Position numbers and translations under genes: made by a program. A DNA stretch of 64,000 nucleotides from Aegilops tauschii subsp. strangulata (taxonomy: Eukaryota > Streptophyta > Magnoliopsida > Poales > Poaceae): positions 240,848,622-240,912,621 of the forward strand of contig NC_053039.3 of NCBI RefSeq assembly GCF_002575655.3, given 5' to 3'. The notes beneath the pieces were generated by a model. That model was not told the origin of the DNA. It saw only the letters and a list, made by a program, of their open reading frames with translations, and did no database searches. Numbering within the stretch: position 1 is the first letter of the stretch; each line of letters opens with the position of its first letter. Positions 45,182 through 56,361 of this stretch are shown in pieces.

Positions 45182-45882
45182 TTGAGCTGAAGTTCATTTC
45201 ATCACTTTGTTATTTGTTGTGTGAGAAAAACTTTACTAGAATGTTTTGTTGGAAATGATCTCTAATCCAACGTGTATCCTCGTTGTCGTTGTGGGCTGAT
45301 GACTTGTTGTATGTAATCAATGGTACATTTGCATATGCATCCATCAACTCACACCTGCTAGTGTTGTCCATATGAACAGTGCTAGTGATTTTAGTTGCAA
45401 AAATTGGATACTGCTAGTGATTTTTAGCTGCATATTTTGAGAAATCACAGTGTTACAAGGTTGACAAATGGCAATGTTACTAGATAAACAAATGTCAATC
45501 TTTCCAGTTTGACAAATGGCAACATACCCAAAATGACAGATATGCAAATCTTACCCAATTGTCTGTACGTGGTTGCACACGGGTCATGCAAAACAACCGT
45601 TTGCGTTGAAGGGATGCACAAATCCTGCTCGGCACATTTTCCCTTGGCTTCCTGGGGAAGCTGTCGGTTTGCATCCGGGTGTTCTAACTAAAACGTTTGC
45701 GATGAGTGTTTTATACTTAAAAACCATTAACGTTTTTTTCAAAAGAAAATTGTTTGATAAGTCTGTACATTAAGAGAGAAAAACGCAAGTCACACTGCGA
45801 ATTTATATTCATTCAGTCACACTACGAATTTATATTCATATGATCGAGAATTCGAGATACAGTATTAAACCCCAAAAAAAAA
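45182..45882. other. Intergenic stretch between two convergent ORFs
   Basis: It holds the 3' flank of the DUF295 gene and an imperfect repeat of TTGACAAATGGCAA-like units (45445-45545). CGTTTGCG motifs at about 45597 and 45690 belong to the CACTA-like element. A duplicated CACTACGAATTTATATTCAT occurs at about 45794-45838. No gene is seen. Confidence 0.6.
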
Positions 45883-46476
45883 CTATTTCCGGCGGCGACG
45901 GAGGCGGCGTGCCGCGCCGTCGTTGTCGTCCTCCGGGACGCCGTTGTTGAAGTCTTCAAGGCAGCACAAAATGTTCTTCACTTGTAAATCAAACATCTTG
46001 TCGTCACGCGATTGACGGGCGGGGCGCCGGAGGACGGCAACTGGCGCCGCTGAGAGGTAGCGGTCGACGGCAGCGTCCCATGCCGCTGAGGGGGGCGCGC
46101 GCACGGGCACGGGCGCGGAGGGTGCAGCCAAATGCACGGGGCCCGGCGCCACGGTTGGTGGAGGGGCGCGCACGGGCACGAGCGCTGGTGCTGGCATATA
46201 CATGAGCTCGCGCGGGTCCACAGAGACCTTGCTGACGCCCGCGGCTTCCAGCTCTGCGATAGTGCTCGACGACCAGCCCGTCAATGCTACGGGGATGGTC
46301 GCTGGCGCGGGTGCGGGGATGGGAGCTGGGACGGGAGCGGGGGCAGCAACCGCCGCAGCCAGCTCGTTCTGGGCCATGTCCATGAGGCCCCATTCGTCCT
46401 TATTTTCTATCTCCTCCGGCTCTGAGTCGACTTCACCAAACTTGAAGACTAGTGGCAGATGATCGTTCTGCGCCAT
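45883..46476 (-). CDS. Pro/Ala-rich hypothetical protein
   Basis: The minus-strand frame from ATG 46476 (MAQNDHLPLVFKFGEVDSEP) gives 197 residues. An acidic N-terminus (about 15-35) is followed by a long Ala/Pro/Val low-complexity region (about 45-140, with PVPAPIPAPAPAT and repeated PVPVRAPP), a short predicted helix (DDKMFDLQVKNILCCLEDF) and a basic end RRLRRRRK that could be a nuclear signal. The frame is open further upstream to 46677, but the chosen ATG starts the less repetitive part. I do not recognise a family. GC-rich composition could keep it open by chance, although the last 50 residues look protein-like. Confidence 0.4.
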   Translation of the reverse strand: MAQNDHLPLVFKFGEVDSEPEEIENKDEWGLMDMAQNELAAAVAAPAPVPAPIPAPAPATIPVALTGWSSSTIAELEAAGVSKVSVDPRELMYMPAPALVPVRAPPPTVAPGPVHLAAPSAPVPVRAPPSAAWDAAVDRYLSAAPVAVLRRPARQSRDDKMFDLQVKNILCCLEDFNNGVPEDDNDGAARRLRRRRK

Positions 46477-46899
46477 GGCGTTGGTGGAGGTCAGCGGGAG
46501 GGAGGGGAATGGGAGGCGAACAGTCAGGCCTCCCGTATTAAACAGCGGCTCGGGCGCCATTAATCGAGAGGAAGGCGGGCGGCCATGGAAGTCAAAGGGC
46601 TCGCTTCCCAATGAGTCTGCGCAGCGTACAGCTCGCACGCTTCCCGGTGAGCCTACACATTGGAGGACAGCTTGCACGCCTCTCGGTCAGCCTCTGCACC
46701 GGAATGCACTCGCACGCCTCCCGTTCAGTCAAGCTCAAGAAGTTGTACGCACGGCACCTCCTACAGCCATTAAAACCAAGACACGTGGCGTCACGTGAAT
46801 GGTTAAAAGAACGCACATGGTTTGAATTCTACAAACGTTTGAGATATTAAAGTGGCAGTTATTTTTTCAAAATGCCTTTGTTGGATGTCATTATTCAAG
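46477..46899. other. GC-rich upstream flank with short imperfect repeats
   Basis: Between about 46610 and 46730 a 40-odd-bp unit containing CTCGCACGCTTCCCGGT, CTTGCACGCCTCTCGGT and CTCGCACGCCTCCCGTT occurs three times. A G-box-like CACGTGGCGTCACGTGAA lies at about 46780-46797. This may be the promoter side of the minus ORF at 45883-46476. No gene is seen. Confidence 0.45.
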
Positions 46900-49800
46900 T
46901 GCGCCTTCTCTCAAAATGGACACGAAAAATGCCACAGCATGTCGGGTGCCATTCCATGATAGCATGCCAAGTTTCATGAATTTCAGACGAGTTTTGGATT
47001 TACTAGAATTTAAAAACCAGGCATCTCAATGTTTTGCCGGCAATCAACGGTACCCTGGTGTTTGAAATTCATTCCCATTTCTTGCATGGGACCTAAGCAT
47101 GCACCCAAGGACACATATTTGATTTTTCAACCAATTTATATGCAACGGAGCATGTGCATGTAGTTCAAATTTGAATTATGCACATAAATGCATTGAAAAC
47201 TCAGTTAATGCAAAAAATATCCAAACGAACCCCGAAAAATCCCAAAAATTGACACAACAGTCCTGTTGTTCTATCTTGACACGAGAAATATTTTGAAAGC
47301 AATAAGAGGCAATGGATATCATTTCGTACCCAAAGGTCGGACGTTCCCTACCGAAACCATCATGCTTGTGTGGGAAGCTCTGGTTTGTGAGAAGCGTATA
47401 CCCGAACCTGCCCCGAATGGGGCAACTTTTTTACCACGGCATGTTGATGCCTCTCCATGATAGCATGCCAAGTTTCATGAATTTCAGATGAGTTTTGGAT
47501 TTACTAGAATTTAAAAACCAGGCATTTCAACGTTTTGCCGGCAATCAATAGTGCCCTGGTGTTTGAATTTCATTCTCATCTCCTGCATGGGACCTAGAAA
47601 TTCACCCAAGGACACAGATTTTAGTTTTCAACCAACTTTAGTGCATTGGAGCATGTGCTTGTAGTTCAAATTTTAATTATGCACATAAAATGCCTAGAAA
47701 ATCCAGTTAATGCATAAAAAATGTCCAAACGAACCCCAAAAATCACAAAAATTGACACAACACTCCTCTTGTTCTATGTTGACACTAGAAAAATTTTGAA
47801 AGCAATAAGAGGCAATGGATATCGTTTCATCCCCAAAGGTGGGACATTCCTTATTGAAACCATCATGCTTGTTGTGAGAAGCTCTGGTTTGTGAGAAGCT
47901 TATACCCGAACCCGGCCCAAATGGGACAAATTTTTTACCATGGCATGTTGATGCCGATCCATGATAGCATGCTAAGTTTCATGAATTTTAGACGAGTTTT
48001 GGATTTACTAGAATATAAAAACCAGGCATCTCAACGTTTTGCCGGCAATCAACAGTGCCCTGGTGTTTGAATTTCATTCCAATCTCTTGCATGGGACCTT
48101 GAAATTCACCCGAGGACACACAAGTGATTTTTCAACCAACTTTGGTGCATTGGAGCATGTGCTTGTAGTTCAAATTTTAATTATGCACATAAAATGCCTA
48201 GAAAACCCAGTTAATGTATAAAAAAAGGCCAAACGAACCCCCAAAAATTCCAAGATTAAACACAACACTCGTGTTGTTCTATATTGACACTAGAAATGTT
48301 TTGAAAGCAATAAGAGGCAACGGATATCGTCCCGTCCCCAAAGGTGGTACGTTCCCTATCGAAACCATCATGCTTGTTGTAAGAAGCTCTGGTTTGTGAG
48401 AAGCTTATACCCAAACCTGTCCCAAATGGGACAAAATTTTCACCACGACATGTTGATGCCACTCCATGATAGCATGCCAAGTTTCATGAATTTCATACGA
48501 TTTTTGGATTCACCAGAATTTAAAAACCAGGTATCTCAAAGTTTTGCTGGCAATCAACAGTGCCCGGGTGTTTGAAATTCATTCCCGTCTGTTGCATGTG
48601 ACCTAAGCATGCACCCAAGGACACAAATGTGATTTTTCAACCAATTTATATGCACTGGAGCATGTGCATGTACTTCAAATTTGAATTATGCACATAAAAT
48701 GCCTAGAAGACTCAGTTAATGCATAAAAAATGTCCAAACGAACCCCGAAAAATCCCAAAAATTAACACAACACTCCTGTTGTTCTATGTTGACACGAGAA
48801 ATTTTTTGAAAGCAATAAGAGGCAATGGATATTGTTTCATCCCCAAAGGTGGGACGTACGTTCCCTACCGAAACCATCAGGCTTGTTGTGAGAAGCTCTG
48901 GTTTGTGAGAAGCATATACCCAAACCTGCCCCAAATGGGACAATTTTTTTACCACGGCATGTTTATGCCGCTCCATGATAGCATACCAAGTTCCATGAAT
49001 TTTAGACGAGTTTTGGATTTACTAGAATTTAAAAACCGGGCATCTCAATATTTTGCCGGCAATCAACGGTGCCCTGGTGTTTGAAACTCATTCCCATTTC
49101 TTGCATGGGACCTAAGCATGCACCCAAGGACACATATTTGATTTTTCAACCAATTTATATGCACTGGAGCATGTGCATGTAGTTCAAATTTGAATTATGC
49201 ACATAAATGCATTGAAAACTTAGTTAATGCATAAAAATGTCCAAACGAACCCCGAATAATCTAAAAAATTGACACAACACTCCTGTTGTTCTATGTTGGC
49301 ACGAGAAAATTTTGAAAGCAATAAGAGGCAATAGATATCATTTTGTCTCAAAAGGGGGACATTCCCTATCGAAACCATCATGCTTGTTGTGAGAAGCTCT
49401 GGTTTGTGAGAAGCATATACCCGAACCTTCCCCAAATGGGAAATTTTTTTTACCACGGCACATTGATGCCGCTCCATGATCGCATGCCAAGTTTCATGAA
49501 TTTCAGACGAGTTTTGGATTTACTAGAATTTAAAAGCAAGGCATCTCAACGTCTTGCCGGCAATCAACAGTGCCCTGGTGTTTGAATTTCATTCCAATCT
49601 CTTGCATGGGACCTAGAAATTCATCCAAGGACACACATGTGATTTTTCAACCAACTTTAGTGCATTGGAGCATGTGCTTGTAGTTCAAATTTGAATTATG
49701 CACATAAAATGCCTACAAAACCCAGTTAATGTATAAAAGAGGCCAAACGAACCCCGAAAAATTCCAAGATTAAACACAACACTCTTGTTGTTCTATGTTG

Positions 49801-50440
49801 ACACTAAAAAAAATTGAAAGCAATAAGAGGCAACGGATATCGTCCCATCCCCAAAGGTGATACGTTCCCTATCGAAACCATCATGCTTGTTGTGAGAAGC
49901 TTTGGTTTGTGAGAAGCTTATACACAAACCTGCCACAAATGGGACAAAATTTTCACCACGACATGTTGACGCCGCTTCATGATAGCATGCCAAGTTTCAT
50001 GAATTTCAGACGAGTTTTGGATTTACTAGAATTTAAAAACCAGGTATCTCAACATTTTGCCGGCAATCAACAGTGCCCTGGTGTTTGAAATTCATTCCCA
50101 TCTCTTGCATGGGACCTAGAAATTCACCCAAGGACACACATGTGATTTTTCAACCAACTTTGGTGCATTGGAGCATGTGCTTGTAGTTCAAATTTTAATT
50201 ATGCACATAAAATGCCTAGAAAACCCAGTTAATGTATAAAAAAGGCCAAACGAACCCCGAAAAATTCATTCCCATTTCTTGCATGGGACCTAAGCATGCA
50301 CTCAAGGACACAGATTTGATTTTTCAACCAATTTGTATGCACCGGAGCATGTGCATGTAGTTTAATTTTGAATTGTGCATGTGAAATGGCTAGAAAACCA
50401 GTTTATTGTATAAAATGTCCAAACGAACTCTGAATAATTC
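46900..50440. repeat. Tandem array of about 504-bp monomers with higher-order structure
   Basis: The anchor CATGATAGCATGCCAAGTTT recurs, with minor changes, at about 46955, 47456, 47960, 48465, 48974, 49475 and 49978, a spacing of 501-509 bp. A partial, internally deleted eighth copy follows (50260-50440). Two monomer types alternate in the order A B B A A B B A: type A has CAATTTATATGCACTGG, type B has CAACTTTAGTGCATTGG. Copies 1/5, 2/6 and 3/7 share private variants, giving a 2.02-kb higher-order unit. ORFs inside are short and inconsistent between copies, so the array is noncoding. Confidence 0.9.
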
Positions 50441-51060
50441 TAATTCTTTTACGACACACATATAGTTGCATGTTCACTCCAGATAAAAGGTCTAGCAATT
50501 CAAACAACATCCATTGCCGCTATGACCCCATTTTGTAATTCAAATCAAGTAGATCCCACACTATTTATTATCACCAACCGTGTGAGATGTAGTACAAAAT
50601 ATCTTGGAGCACCGTCGGTGTATAGTACGCCTATGGCTCACGTGAGAAGGTGCGTCGGCTACATTCCCAGCCGGCGTGTCAAGCACACTAGCTCACTCCC
50701 CAAAAACTCCCGCCTCTGCCTCCCTCGCAATCTCGAAAATATCTACCGCCTGGAACGTTTTAATGTTTGATAGCACACGATTAGTATGTGCGGACCGTGT
50801 GCGATGTCTGTTACTCTCGCTCTGCTTCAGTCCCTTGATTCAAATTTTCAGTAGCCCCGGCATTTTACTCCCGCCTCTGCATCCCTCGCAATCTCAAAAA
50901 TATCTGCTCGCCCTTGATCCAAATTTTCAGTAGCCCCGCCTTGTTACTCCCGCCTAGTAAAATTTTCAGTTGCCGCAGTATTTCCTCAAACACAACCTTG
51001 CCCCCCTCCACACACACCCCAAAATCTCCGCTCACACAGACACACAGAACCCTCGAAACC
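50441..51060 (+). other. Upstream flank of an exon-like block, with direct repeats
   Basis: It includes TATGTGCGGACCGTGTGCGATG (50787-50808), matching the motif of the CACTA-like element. A duplicated segment of about 85 bp contains ACTCCCGCCTCTGC..TCCCTCGCAATCTC (about 50700 and 50867) and TCAAATTTTCAGTAGCCCC (50839, 50919). The C-rich end (50990-51060) looks like a 5' untranslated leader. Confidence 0.5.
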
Positions 51061-51334
51061 ATTGGTAGGTCACCGCCATCGCCGGCGCCTCCATCCTCAA
51101 CCCCTGCCCGTGTGCCGGGGAGCTCGAGGAGCCAATTGCCAAAAAGAGGTTTATCGCGGCCTTTTCGCCCGACGCCGGCGAGGTGGCCGTCGAGGTGTCC
51201 CCGTCGTCCTCCGCGGGCCCGATCCGCCATCACCGGTCCCCCAATCCACCTGCCGCCGCGCCCCTATGCCAGTTCGAGGACTTCCCCGTCCTCCCTCGGA
51301 CCCGGCAGCCGACGAAGTCCTACCTCGGGGAGAA
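51061..51334 (+). pseudogene. First-exon-like coding block of an unrecognised gene, truncated
   Basis: One frame reads ILNPCPCAGELEEPIAKKRF, AAFSPDAGEVAVEVSPSSSA and PLCQFEDFPVLPRTRQPTKS without stops. It has the GC-rich codon bias of grass first exons. No upstream ATG is clear. It ends at about 51334, where retrotransposon DNA begins. The exons at 55218-55595 could be the downstream part of the same gene, because they share orientation and flank the same insertion, but this is inference. No family is recognised. Confidence 0.4.
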
Positions 51335-52080
51335 AAACACATATCATGTGGTGAATAAAAATATAGCTCCAAGTAAAGTTACCGATGAACGAAGACGAAA
51401 GAGGGATGCCATCCGGGGCATTCCCAAGCTTAGGCTTTTGGTTGTCCTTGAATATTACCTTGGGGTGCCTGGGGCATCCCCAAGCTTAGGCTCTTGCCAC
51501 TCCTTATTCCATAGTCCATCGAATCTTTACCCAAAACATGAAAACTTCACAACACAAAACTTAACAGAAAACTCGTAAGCTCCGTTAGTATAAGAAAATA
51601 AATCACCACTTAGGTACTATTGTGAAATCATTATAAATTCATATTGGTGTAATATCTACTGTATTCCAACTTCTCTATGGTTCATACACTCCGATACTAC
51701 TCATAGATTCATCAAAATAAGCAAACAACACAATGAAAACAGAATCTGTCAAAAACAGAACAGTCTGTAGTAATCTGTATCATTTGAATACTTCTGTAAC
51801 TCCAAAAATTCCTAAATAAATTGGTGGACGTGAGGAATTTTTCTATTAATCATCTGCAAAAATATTCAACCTAAAAGCACTCTCCAATAAAAAATGGCAG
51901 CTAATCTCGTGAGCGCAAAGGTTTCTATTTTTTACAGCAAGATCGCAAAGACTTCACCCAAGTCCTCCCAAAGGTTCTACTTGGCACAAACACTAATTAA
52001 AACATAAAACCACATCTAACCAGAGGCTAGATAGATTATCTATTACTAAACAGGAGCAAATTTCAAAGAACAAAAATAAA

Positions 52081-52134
52081 ATTGGGTTGCCTCCCAACAA
52101 GCGCTATTGTTTGACGCCCCTAGCTAGGCATGAT
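52081..52134 (-). other. Conserved hairpin cassette after the ORF (minus strand)
   Basis: TTGGGTTGCCTCCCAA (52082-52097), then CAAGCGC and TAGCTAGGCATGATG. It is the best-preserved copy of the cassette also seen at 8178, 14365 and 39817. Confidence 0.6.
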
Positions 52135-52220
52135 GATTTCAATGATGCTCACATAAAAGATAAGAAATGAAACATAAAGAGAGCATCATGAAGAATATGA
52201 CTAGCACATTTAAATCTAAC

Positions 52221-52991
52221 TCACTTCCTATGCATAGGGATTTTGTGAGCAAACAACTTATGGGAACATGAAACAACTAGCATAGGAAGGTGAAACAACC
52301 AAATCTTCAAGATTTTCAACACATAGAGAGGAAACTTGATATTATTGCAATATGTAGAAGCATATGATCCTCTCTCATAATAAATTTCAGTAGCATCATG
52401 AATGAATTCAACCATATAACCAGCACATAAAGCATTCTTTTCATGATCTACTTGCATAGAATTTTTATTACTCTCCACATAAGAAAATTTATTCTCATCA
52501 ATAGTAGTGGGAGCAAATGCAACAAAATAACTATCATGTGAAGCATAATCCAATTGAAAATTAAAATCATGATGACAAGTTTCATAGTTATCTTTATTCT
52601 TTATAGCATATGTGTCATCACAATAATCATCATAAATAGGAGGCATGCTGTCATCATAATAAATTTGCTCATCAAAACTTGGGGGACTAGACATATCATC
52701 TTTATCAAACATAGCATCCCCAAGCTTGTGGCTTTGCATATCATTAGCATCATGGATATTCAAAGAATTCATACTAACAACACTGCAATCATGCTCATCA
52801 TTCATATATTTTATGGCAAGCATTTTATGTAATTCTTCTTCTAGTACTTGAACATAATTTTGCTTCCCATCATTTTCACGAAAGACATTAAAAAGATGAA
52901 GCATATGAGGCAACCTTAATTCCATTTTTTGTAGTTTTCTTTTATAGACTAAACTAGTGATAAAACAAGAAACAAAAAGATTCGATTGCAA
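52221..52991 (-). pseudogene. Sole ORF of a non-autonomous Athila-like element, function unknown
   Basis: A 256-codon frame opens 31 nt beyond the primer site. The likely start is MELRLPHMLHLFNVF. The middle is acidic and Tyr/Asp-rich (DDSMPPIYDDYCDDTYAI), and the C-terminus is Cys/Lys/His-rich (NNIKFPLYVLKILK, LPMLVVSCSHKLFAHKIPMH). The TGA at its end replaces TGG of the copy at 39877-40293, after which homology continues for about 20 residues. There is no gag zinc knuckle or pol domain. It may be a gag replacement or a packaging-related protein; this is speculation. Confidence 0.5.
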
Positions 52992-53021
52992 GATCTAAAG
53001 ATATACCTTCAAGCACTAACC

Positions 53022-53039
53022 TCCCCGGCAACGGCGCCA
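53022..53039 (-). other. Primer binding site, tRNA-Asp type (minus strand)
   Basis: TCCCCGGCAACGGCGCCA on the plus strand, identical to 41561-41578. It lies ten bases outside the LTR start at 53050. Confidence 0.92.
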
Positions 53040-53049
53040 GAAAAGAGCT

Positions 53050-54758
53050 TGATGTCTACTACGCAACCTTCCTCTTATAGACGTTGTTGGGCCTCCAAGT
53101 GCAGAGGTTTGTAGGACAGTAGCAAATTTCCCTCAAGTGGATGACCTAAGGTTTATCAATCCGTGGGAGGCGTAGGATGAAGATGGTCTCTCTCAAGAAA
53201 CCCTGCAACCAAATAACAAAGAGTCTCTTGTGTCCCCAACACACCCAATACAATGGTAAATTGTATAGGTGCACTAGTTCGGCGAAGAGATGGTGATACA
53301 AGTGCAATATGGATGTTAGATATAGGTTTTTGTAATCTGAAGATATAAAAATAGCAAGGTAACAAGTAATAAAAGTGAGCGTAAACGGTATTGCAATGCT
53401 AGGAAACAAGGCCTAGGGTTCATACTTTCACTAGTGCAAGTTCTCTCAACAATAATAACATAATTGGATCATATAACCATCCCTCAACATGCAACAAAGA
53501 GTCACTCCAAAGTAACTAATAGCGGAGAACAAACGAAGAGATTATGGTAGGGTACGAAACCTCCTCAAAGTTATCCTTTCTGATCGATCCATTCAAGAGT
53601 TCGTAGTAAAATAACACGAAGTTATTCTTTCCGTTCGATCTATCATAGAGTTCGTACTAGAATAACACCTTAAGACACAAATTCAACCAAAACCCTAATG
53701 TCACCTAGATACTCCAATGTCACCTAGATACTCCAATGTCACCTCAAGTATCCGTGGGTATGATTATACGATATGCATCACACAATCTCAGATTCATCTA
53801 TTCAACCAACACAAAGAACTTCAAAGAGTGCCCCAAAGTTTCTACGAGAGAACCAAGACGAAAACGTCTGCCAACCCCTATGCATAGATTCCCAAGGTCA
53901 CGGAACCCGCAAGTTGATCACCAAAACATACATCAAGTGAATCAATAGAATACCCCATTGTCACCACGGGTATCCCACGCAAGACATACATCAAGTGTTC
54001 TCAAATCCTTAAAGACTCAATCCGATAAGATAACTTCAAAGGGAAAACTCAATCCATTACAAGAGAGTAGAGGGGGAGAAACATCATAAGATCCAATTAT
54101 AATAGCAAAGCTCGCAATACATCAAGATCGTGCCAAATCAAGAACACGAGAGAGAGAGGTCAAACACATAGCTACTGGTACATACCCTCAGCCCCGAGGG
54201 TGAACTACTCCCTCCTCGTCAAGCAGAGCCCCGGGATGATGAAGATGGCCACCGGTGAGGGATCCCCCCTCCGGCAGGGTGCCGTAACGGGTCTAGATTG
54301 GTTTTCGGTGGTTACAGAGGCTTGCGGCGGCGGAACTCTCAATCTAGGTTATGTTCTGGAAGTTTGGGTATATATAAGAGGTTTTGGCATCGGGAACAAG
54401 TCAGGGGGGTCTCCGAGGCGGCCACGAGGTAGGGGGGCGCGCCCAGGGGGGTAGGGCGCGCCCCCCACCCTCGTGGGTGCCTCGGGACTCTTTTGGCCCA
54501 TCTCTGATACTCCGTGGGCTTCTTTTGGTCCAAAAATAATCTCCGTCGAATTTCAGGTCAATTGGACTCCGTTTGGTTTTCCTTTTCTGCGATACTCAAA
54601 AACAAGGAAAAAACAGAAACTGGCACTGGCACTGGGCTCTAGGTTAATAGGTTAGTCCCAAAAATCATATAAAATAGCATATAAATGCATATAAAACATC
54701 CTAGATGGATAATATAATAGCATGGAACAATAAAAAATTATAGATACGTTGGAGACGT

Positions 54759-54762
<4 letters not shown>
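53050..54762 (-). repeat. 5' LTR of the truncated Gypsy element
   Basis: On the plus strand it runs from TGATGTCTACTACGCAACC to GTTGGAGACGTATCA, 1,713 bp. The U3 end is similar to the other Athila-like LTRs, but the R/U5 part is different, so it is a distinct family. A TATATATAAG motif is at about 54369 (plus-strand view). A 20-bp unit CCAATGTCACCTAGATACT is repeated at 53696-53745. Confidence 0.9.

Positions 54763-54797
<35 letters not shown>
54763..54797. repeat. (TA)n microsatellite abutting an LTR
   Basis: A 35-bp pure TA run starts at the last base of the LTR. It may be the original target or have grown there after insertion. Confidence 0.95.
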
Positions 54798-54804
<7 letters not shown>

Positions 54805-55217
54805 GGGTTTTAGTCCTTTAACTTTTTAAGGATCGCCTAGAGATGTCCTCATGACTTGTTTATTTCAGTTCTTCACAATGTGATGCTCTATATGTGCAAC
54901 TATTTACCGTGCAGTTCAATTTCATCAATAACAGTTTCAACAATACCACTATGAATTACGATATTTGGTTGTTGTTAAGGATATTGCAGTTAACATGCCT
55001 TTTCGTTTTTCAATTGTTGTTTAGCAACATGCATTATACTGAATGACTTAATATGCAATCCCAGGCTACATAGCAACAAGGAAGAGTGTTACCTTAATGT
55101 TCTGATGATGTCTAGATATACATGTAATAAAATCTTATATAATGGGATGGATGGAGTGTTGTACTACATCATTTTTCAATTGTTGTTTAGCTTCTAATAT
55201 TAACTTGGTGCTTTTAG
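54798..55217 (+). other. Intron-like AT-rich DNA before an exon
   Basis: This is T-rich sequence with no supported reading frame. It ends in TTGGTGCTTTTAG, a good splice acceptor before the exon at 55218. It may be the remainder of the intron into which the Gypsy element and TA run inserted. Confidence 0.4.
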
Positions 55218-55595
55218 GTACATATATCACTGCCAAAGATCCACACTTCGACCCTTTCTGTGTATGGGGCAATGAGATATTCATGAACCAGCATCAAGTG
55301 AGGAAACTGATAAAGATTTTTATTAAAATGGGTCAAAAGATGTCAATCGAACTATTTGTTTACACTTTATGCAAGACAACAGTGAACTGTAGGATGGTAA
55401 GTAAGAACCCAGTAGCCTTCTTTTTACTGCCCGTAATGAGTTGTGTTAGATGACAATATCTGAATCTTTTTTCTTTTGTAGTGGATCCTGAAGCAGTTTA
55501 CTCAAGATTACCTCTCAAACTACATGATTGGCGGCCGGCCATCACAAGGGGTTGGACTAGAGTCCTGCATGCCTTCTGCATCTAGGAGAGCATAA
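55218..55595 (+). pseudogene. Two terminal exons of an unrecognised gene
   Basis: Exon 55218-55396 encodes TYITAKDPHFDPFCVWGNEI, FMNQHQVRKLIKIFIKMG and ELFVYTLCKTTVNCRM, followed by a canonical donor GGTAAGTAAG. Exon 55482-55595, after TTCTTTTGTAG, encodes KQFTQDYLSNYMIGGRPSQG and ends at TAA. The style (KQFTQDYL, short basic and hydrophobic alternation) is reminiscent of B3-like DNA-binding proteins of grasses, but I cannot confirm that. The next CACTA element starts five bases after the stop and may have replaced the original 3' end. It is probably a fragment. Confidence 0.45.
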
Positions 55596-55599
55596 TAGG

Positions 55600-56051
55600 C
55601 ACTACAAAAAAATACACTTCCGTGATGATACGTGTTTGTGACAGTAGGTCGCGTTTTTTGTCATGCATGTACATCCATGACAAATTTATGACAGAATCAA
55701 GATAGTCATACCCGTGCTGTCGTAGAAGTGTTCCATGACATTACCAAAATTATCATCACGGAAGTGTCCACTTCCATTACGATAAATCACGCGTCACATA
55801 AGTGCTTTCGTCAAGGGTGACCGACACGTGGCATCCACCGTAACGGAACGCAGTTAAGCTATCGGGTCGGGTTTTGGATCCGATAACCCATTAACAGCCC
55901 CGACCAATGGGAATTTTCCACATGTAAAATCATCATTGGCTGGAGGAGACACGTGTCAGGTCCGCGTTCGCACAGGTGTCACTCATCCAATGGGCGAGAC
56001 GCGCTTATGATATGTTGACACGTGGACCGGCCCATCAAGTTTAAATGGGTC
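55600..56051 (+). mobile_element. Left end of another CACTA element
   Basis: CACTACAAAAAAATACACTTCC at 55600 is a typical CACTA terminus. The motif CATGACA / TGTCATG recurs in the next 200 bp, and ATCACGGAAGTGTCCACTTCC at about 55752 inversely repeats the terminus. The element extends to the right. No matching right terminus is visible within the window, so its right border is unknown. The preceding bases are AGG; a 3-bp duplication cannot be verified. Confidence 0.8.
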
Positions 56052-56361
56052 GGCCCAACTGAAGGCCCACAAGATTTTGCGGACCATAATGGGCCGGCCC
56101 AGCTAAAGGCCCACGAGATTTTGCGGACCATAATGGGCTGGCCCAGCTAAAGGCCCACAAGATTTTGCGGGCCATAATGGGCCGGCCCAGGTAAAGGCCC
56201 ACAAGATTTTTGTGTGCCATAATGTGCCGGCCCAGGTAAAGGCCCACAAGATTCTTGCGGATCATAATGGGCCGGCCCAGCTAAAGGCCCACGAGATTTC
56301 GCCGAAATTAATGGGCCGGCCCAGCTATAGGCCCACAAGATTTTGAGGACCCTAGTAGGCC
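56052..56361. repeat. 44-bp minisatellite, seven copies
   Basis: The unit is close to GGCCCAGCTAAAGGCCCACR then AGATTTTGCGGACCATAATGGGCC. Copies differ by a few substitutions and 1-bp indels. Degenerate GGCCC-containing sequence continues to about 56890. Arrays of GGCCCA motifs are known near promoters, where TCP factors can bind GGCCCA, but no function is shown here. Confidence 0.88.

Larger units (their letters stand above)
43159..51334 (+). mobile_element. CACTA-like element carrying host-type genes, right end not found
   Basis: It begins CACTACTGCAGGATGC after GTC. Motifs of the form GTGTGCGAT and CGTTTGCGATG recur near the left end (43217, 43271, 43405, 43489, 43573), around 45680-45700 and again near 50795. 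A shared subterminal motif like this is typical of CACTA ends. No matching inverted terminus (CAGTAGTG) was found on the right, and the segment runs into a truncated Gypsy element at about 51335. The element contains a DUF295 gene, a convergent ORF, a 504-bp array and an exon-like block. Confidence 0.5.
51335..54762 (-). mobile_element. Truncated Athila-like Gypsy element, 3' half missing
   Basis: The 5' LTR (53050-54762), primer site and internal region are present on the minus strand. The far end stops at about 51335 without a 3' LTR. The internal sequence matches the 36024-43155 element (for example AAAACACATATCATG at 51335 and 39079) and encodes one ORF. The missing 3' end and lack of a target duplication point to a deletion after insertion. 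Confidence 0.85.

Noticed and set aside
46900..50440. Regularly spaced repeats that might suggest a CRISPR-like array
   Set aside because: The whole 504-bp monomer is repeated, not a short repeat with unique spacers, and the context is a plant transposon.
43159..55600. A complete CACTA with both ends
   Set aside because: I looked for the inverse of CACTACTGCAGG to the right of the DUF295 gene and did not find it, so only the left end is claimed.
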